A DNA stretch of 17,592 nucleotides, from NCBI GenBank assembly GCA_014904985.1, contig MU129369.1:4187-21778 (forward strand). Reading direction: 5' to 3'. A program made the position numbers and the translations under genes. The notes under the pieces are model-generated. The model saw only the letters and a list, made by a program, of their open reading frames with translations. It was not told the origin of the DNA and searched no databases. This stretch comes from Hydnum rufescens UP504 (taxonomy: Eukaryota; Basidiomycota; Agaricomycetes; Cantharellales; Hydnaceae). Positions 15,209-17,592 of the stretch are shown piece after piece (position 1 is the stretch's first letter; each line of letters opens with the position of its first letter).

Positions 15209-16662
15209 ATGACATCAACAGACTCAGAAACAATGGCCAGAGTAGCAAATCCACGTGCAATGCATGGCCCACAGGCAGAGATGCTCCGCATTTTAAGGAA
15301 AACGTCTTGACAACTTCCTCCTTGACTACGAAGCTTGCTGTGATGAAGCCCTCTATGATGACCACAAGAAATGCAAGAACATTATCCGATTCTGCAGCAT
15401 AAAGAAGCTGAACTACTAAAGAATCTCCCAGAAGTTAAGAACCCATCTACCTTGTGAAGCCTGGCTACTCGTCTAGACTTTAGACCCCCCCCGATTGCAA
15501 CGAACAACAAGATATAACTGACGAAACGGGAATAGCAGACTTCTTGCCAAAGAAGAGAACAATTGTCCAAATGAGGGCAACCTGGACGATAACTATCGAA
15601 TTTAGCACTACAAGCTGCAGTTTTGTTAAAAAGAAGTCATACGAAGAGACGAGATACTTTTTCTGCAGGATCCACGACTCGCCAGAAAAGTACTTCCATA
15701 CCTATGCCCAGATCGATGACACAAAACCATGGAGCCTACAGCCTATGACATATGAACAATACCAAAGAGGATCTCTATTACAACTTCAGACTCTCATAGG
15801 ATAACCACGAACACCACAAAGGCAGAAGTCTAAACCCAGAATCATTATACAAATCACAGGCAAGATATAGTGACTCTAGATGAATCAGAGCCTCAGAAAT
15901 GGAAGAAGAAAACAGTAACTCGGACAGAAAAGGAAGAGCAGTGCCATATCACTTCATGCATTAAAAAGGCTCACCAAAAAGCAAAAAAGTGCATCCTTGT
16001 CACGTACGAAGTGATGAACCAATCGGTGATCAACAGCCTTCAAGAAATGGAAATCACATGGCACAGTCACAGCCAACAGGACAGCCTAATCCTTATATGG
16101 CACTTCACACCAGAACGCGATAGGAGACCAGCTACCTATCCACAAACTCCAGCTCGGCAACGTACCAAGCCCAAATGTCAAGCGTGCCACTCTCTGTTGG
16201 TTCTGTGACAAAACAGGAGCACATAACGTTGGAATGAAGAACTGTCCAGATGCTCAGGCTATGGTTCGCCAGGGCATTATCAAGTATTCTATCGAAGGAA
16301 GACTTGTAAAAATGGATGACACCCAACTACCATGAGGAATAGCAGGAAAAGGAGGAATTAAACAAGCCATTGTGGATGATATCAAACGAATCAGGGATGA
16401 ATCCCCTCATCAACGAACCACTGGGGCAATCAGTATTGTCGATAAAAATGGACACTCTCCCTTCACAACACACTCATATGCGATAGCAGCAGGTCCTTTC
16501 ATATCTGCACCAGCTGCCAAAACAAATAAACCAGATCATCGTCATAATCCCATGGGAGATAGAACCAATCAACGTCCAAAACATCGAATGTATGTTGATG
16601 TGCCTCCACGTGGCCCAACACAAGACAAACCTTCGCTAATCAACCAGACTCATTACCAATGA
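15209..16662 (+). pseudogene. gag: Gag of the second retroelement family, decayed
   Basis: An ATG at 15209 opens a short frame (MTSTDSETMARV). The Gag-like stretch then changes frame: RDAPHFKENV followed, one frame off, by LDNFLLDYEACCDEALYDDHKKCK, typical of mushroom retroelement Gag. A further open part at 15544-15804 contains SYEETRYFF. A zinc knuckle starts at 16195 (CWFCDKTGAHNVGMKNC, two Cys, His, Cys with unusual spacing). After it the frame has one TGA (16333-16335, context fits CGA) and continues through GKGGIKQAIVDDIKR to a TGA at 16660-16662. The middle, 15805-16190, has no convincing frame. Gag would form the particle and bind RNA. Confidence 0.75.
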
Positions 16663-17592
16663 ACCCAGAACCAGTACAGCCAGCCCCAGAGAAACCTCCG
16701 CAACCAAGTTATCCACCAGGAATACTGCCCTCCTCAATTCTAAATGAAGCAACAATGGAAAAGCCCACTCATAAGAAAACAAATCCTCCTCGAATTGATC
16801 CCCAAGAAGAAATGATAGACATTGAGATAGCTCGACCAGAGAAACGAATCCCAAAGAATCCCCCAACATATCGTTTCACTACAGACTTTCAAGATGCTTG
16901 TGAAGACAAGGAAATAGCAAAGAAGGTGCTGAACCAAACAGTCGAAATAACTCTTGGAGACTTCCTTGGAACAGCCCATGGACCTGCAAAAATACTCGCA
17001 GCAGGACTTAAACTTAAACGCGAATATAATCCTAAACATCGAGAGCCACTCACAGTCAATCATGCTACCATAAAACCGCGTTTTCCTGCAACAGAAGCCT
17101 CTGATTATGACTCTGATGACGAGGCAGAACTAGAAGACTACTATGATCTTATGATGACCAAGGATTTGGATGAAGAACCATACCCACAAACACAAACACG
17201 AGACCCTCATCAAGTTCAAGTAAATCTTGTAGGAGTCCTTGGACCAAACCCTTTGTTCGCCATGGATACAGGAAAAATTGCAGCTAAGGCAACAGGACAG
17301 AATGGGACCAAAGACGTTGTACTCATGATTGACACCGGATCCGAATTAAACCTCATCTCCCAGGAAGTCCAGCAAAAGCTAAACATCCCAATAGACTATG
17401 ATGGACAAAACTGGTCATTACAAGGAATCAACAGTGGACCTGAACCTCTGGTAGGATGTGCCGAAATGTTCCAATTGAAATAGGAGGAATACGATTCGAC
17501 CACCACTTCTTTGTCAAAAAGGGAAGCTTCGAAGGCCATGACATACTTCTTGGACAACCATGGCTAGTAGGAGTCGGGGCTCAAATAAAATA
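16659..17592 (+). pseudogene. pol: Retroelement protease region, frameshifted and cut by the window end
   Basis: ATG at 16659 overlaps the preceding gag stop as ATGA. The first 170 residues include PTYRFTTDFQDACEDKEIAKKV and TLGDFLG, resembling the linker domain between Gag knuckle and protease in mushroom elements (DUF4100-like, from memory). An acidic stretch follows, then the protease with its active-site triad in LMIDTGSELNLIS (GAC at 17331). The frame ends at TAG 17481-17483, but the next frame at once continues VPIEIGGIRFDHHFFV and GHDILLGQPWL, the conserved end of the protease fold. A single base is missing at about 17465 in an A run. The protease would mature Gag-Pol. Confidence 0.8.

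Larger units (their letters stand above)
13449..17592 (+). mobile_element. LTR retrotransposon of the second family, 5' part, open at the window end
   Basis: It starts with the LTR at 13449-15131, then a primer binding site, a decayed gag with zinc knuckle, and a protease that runs off the window. RT, RNase H, integrase and the 3' LTR must lie beyond 17592 if they exist. The Gag-protease layout resembles Agaricomycete Ty3/gypsy-type elements, but without RT the superfamily is not proven. The element broke the minus-strand gene at 12530-13448. Confidence 0.85.

Overview
The window looks like a transposon graveyard from a filamentous fungus, most likely an Agaricomycete (basidiomycete). The grounds are a chromodomain Ty3/gypsy element, a second retroelement with a typical mushroom Gag/protease layout, a 50-bp intron in a Cys-rich gene of a type common in mushrooms, and CpG-biased decay. 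No species can be named from the sequence. No rRNA, tRNA or CRISPR was seen.

Layout. (1) 1-1145: gene-like DNA ending in an unrecognised open frame (477-1145). (2) 1455-3873, minus strand: truncated Ty3/gypsy pol (copy 1: end of RT, RNase H, integrase, chromodomain). (3) 3874-7126 plus 11741-12212, plus strand: a second gypsy copy, head-to-head with the first, with gag, an internal deletion removing protease and the first half of RT, then RT-RNase H-integrase and a chromodomain tail. (4) Copy 2 is split by an insertion at 7127-11740 that left a 4-bp target duplication. The insertion is LTR material of a second retroelement family in minus orientation (complete LTR 7127-8717, plus a 98-bp LTR start at 11643-11740) enclosing a DNA element with about 210-bp terminal inverted repeats (8721-11642). 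That DNA element contains gene-like fragments, a tandem unit of about 243 bp with two stem-loops, and a hAT-type MITE (9213-9896) with a perfect 8-bp target duplication. (5) 12219-12460: pyrimidine-rich mini- and microsatellites. (6) 12530-13448, minus strand: a Cys-rich, coiled-coil-like gene with three in-frame TGA codons, cut by (7) a full 1.68-kb LTR (13449-15131) and the gag/protease region of the same retroelement family (15132 to the window end).

The order of insertion can be read: gypsy copy 2, then the LTR element in its integrase, then the long-TIR element next to or inside the LTR, then the hAT MITE. The second LTR element independently broke the Cys-rich gene.

The unifying signal is mutation at CpG. 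Where the two gypsy copies differ, one very often has CG and the other TG or CA. Internal stops of the recognisable ORFs in frames I could follow are TGA, and several align with or imply CGA (Arg). One such change alters the catalytic Glu of the copy 2 integrase. Most frameshifts, in contrast, are one-base changes in homopolymer runs and may partly be sequencing error. No intact autonomous element is visible.
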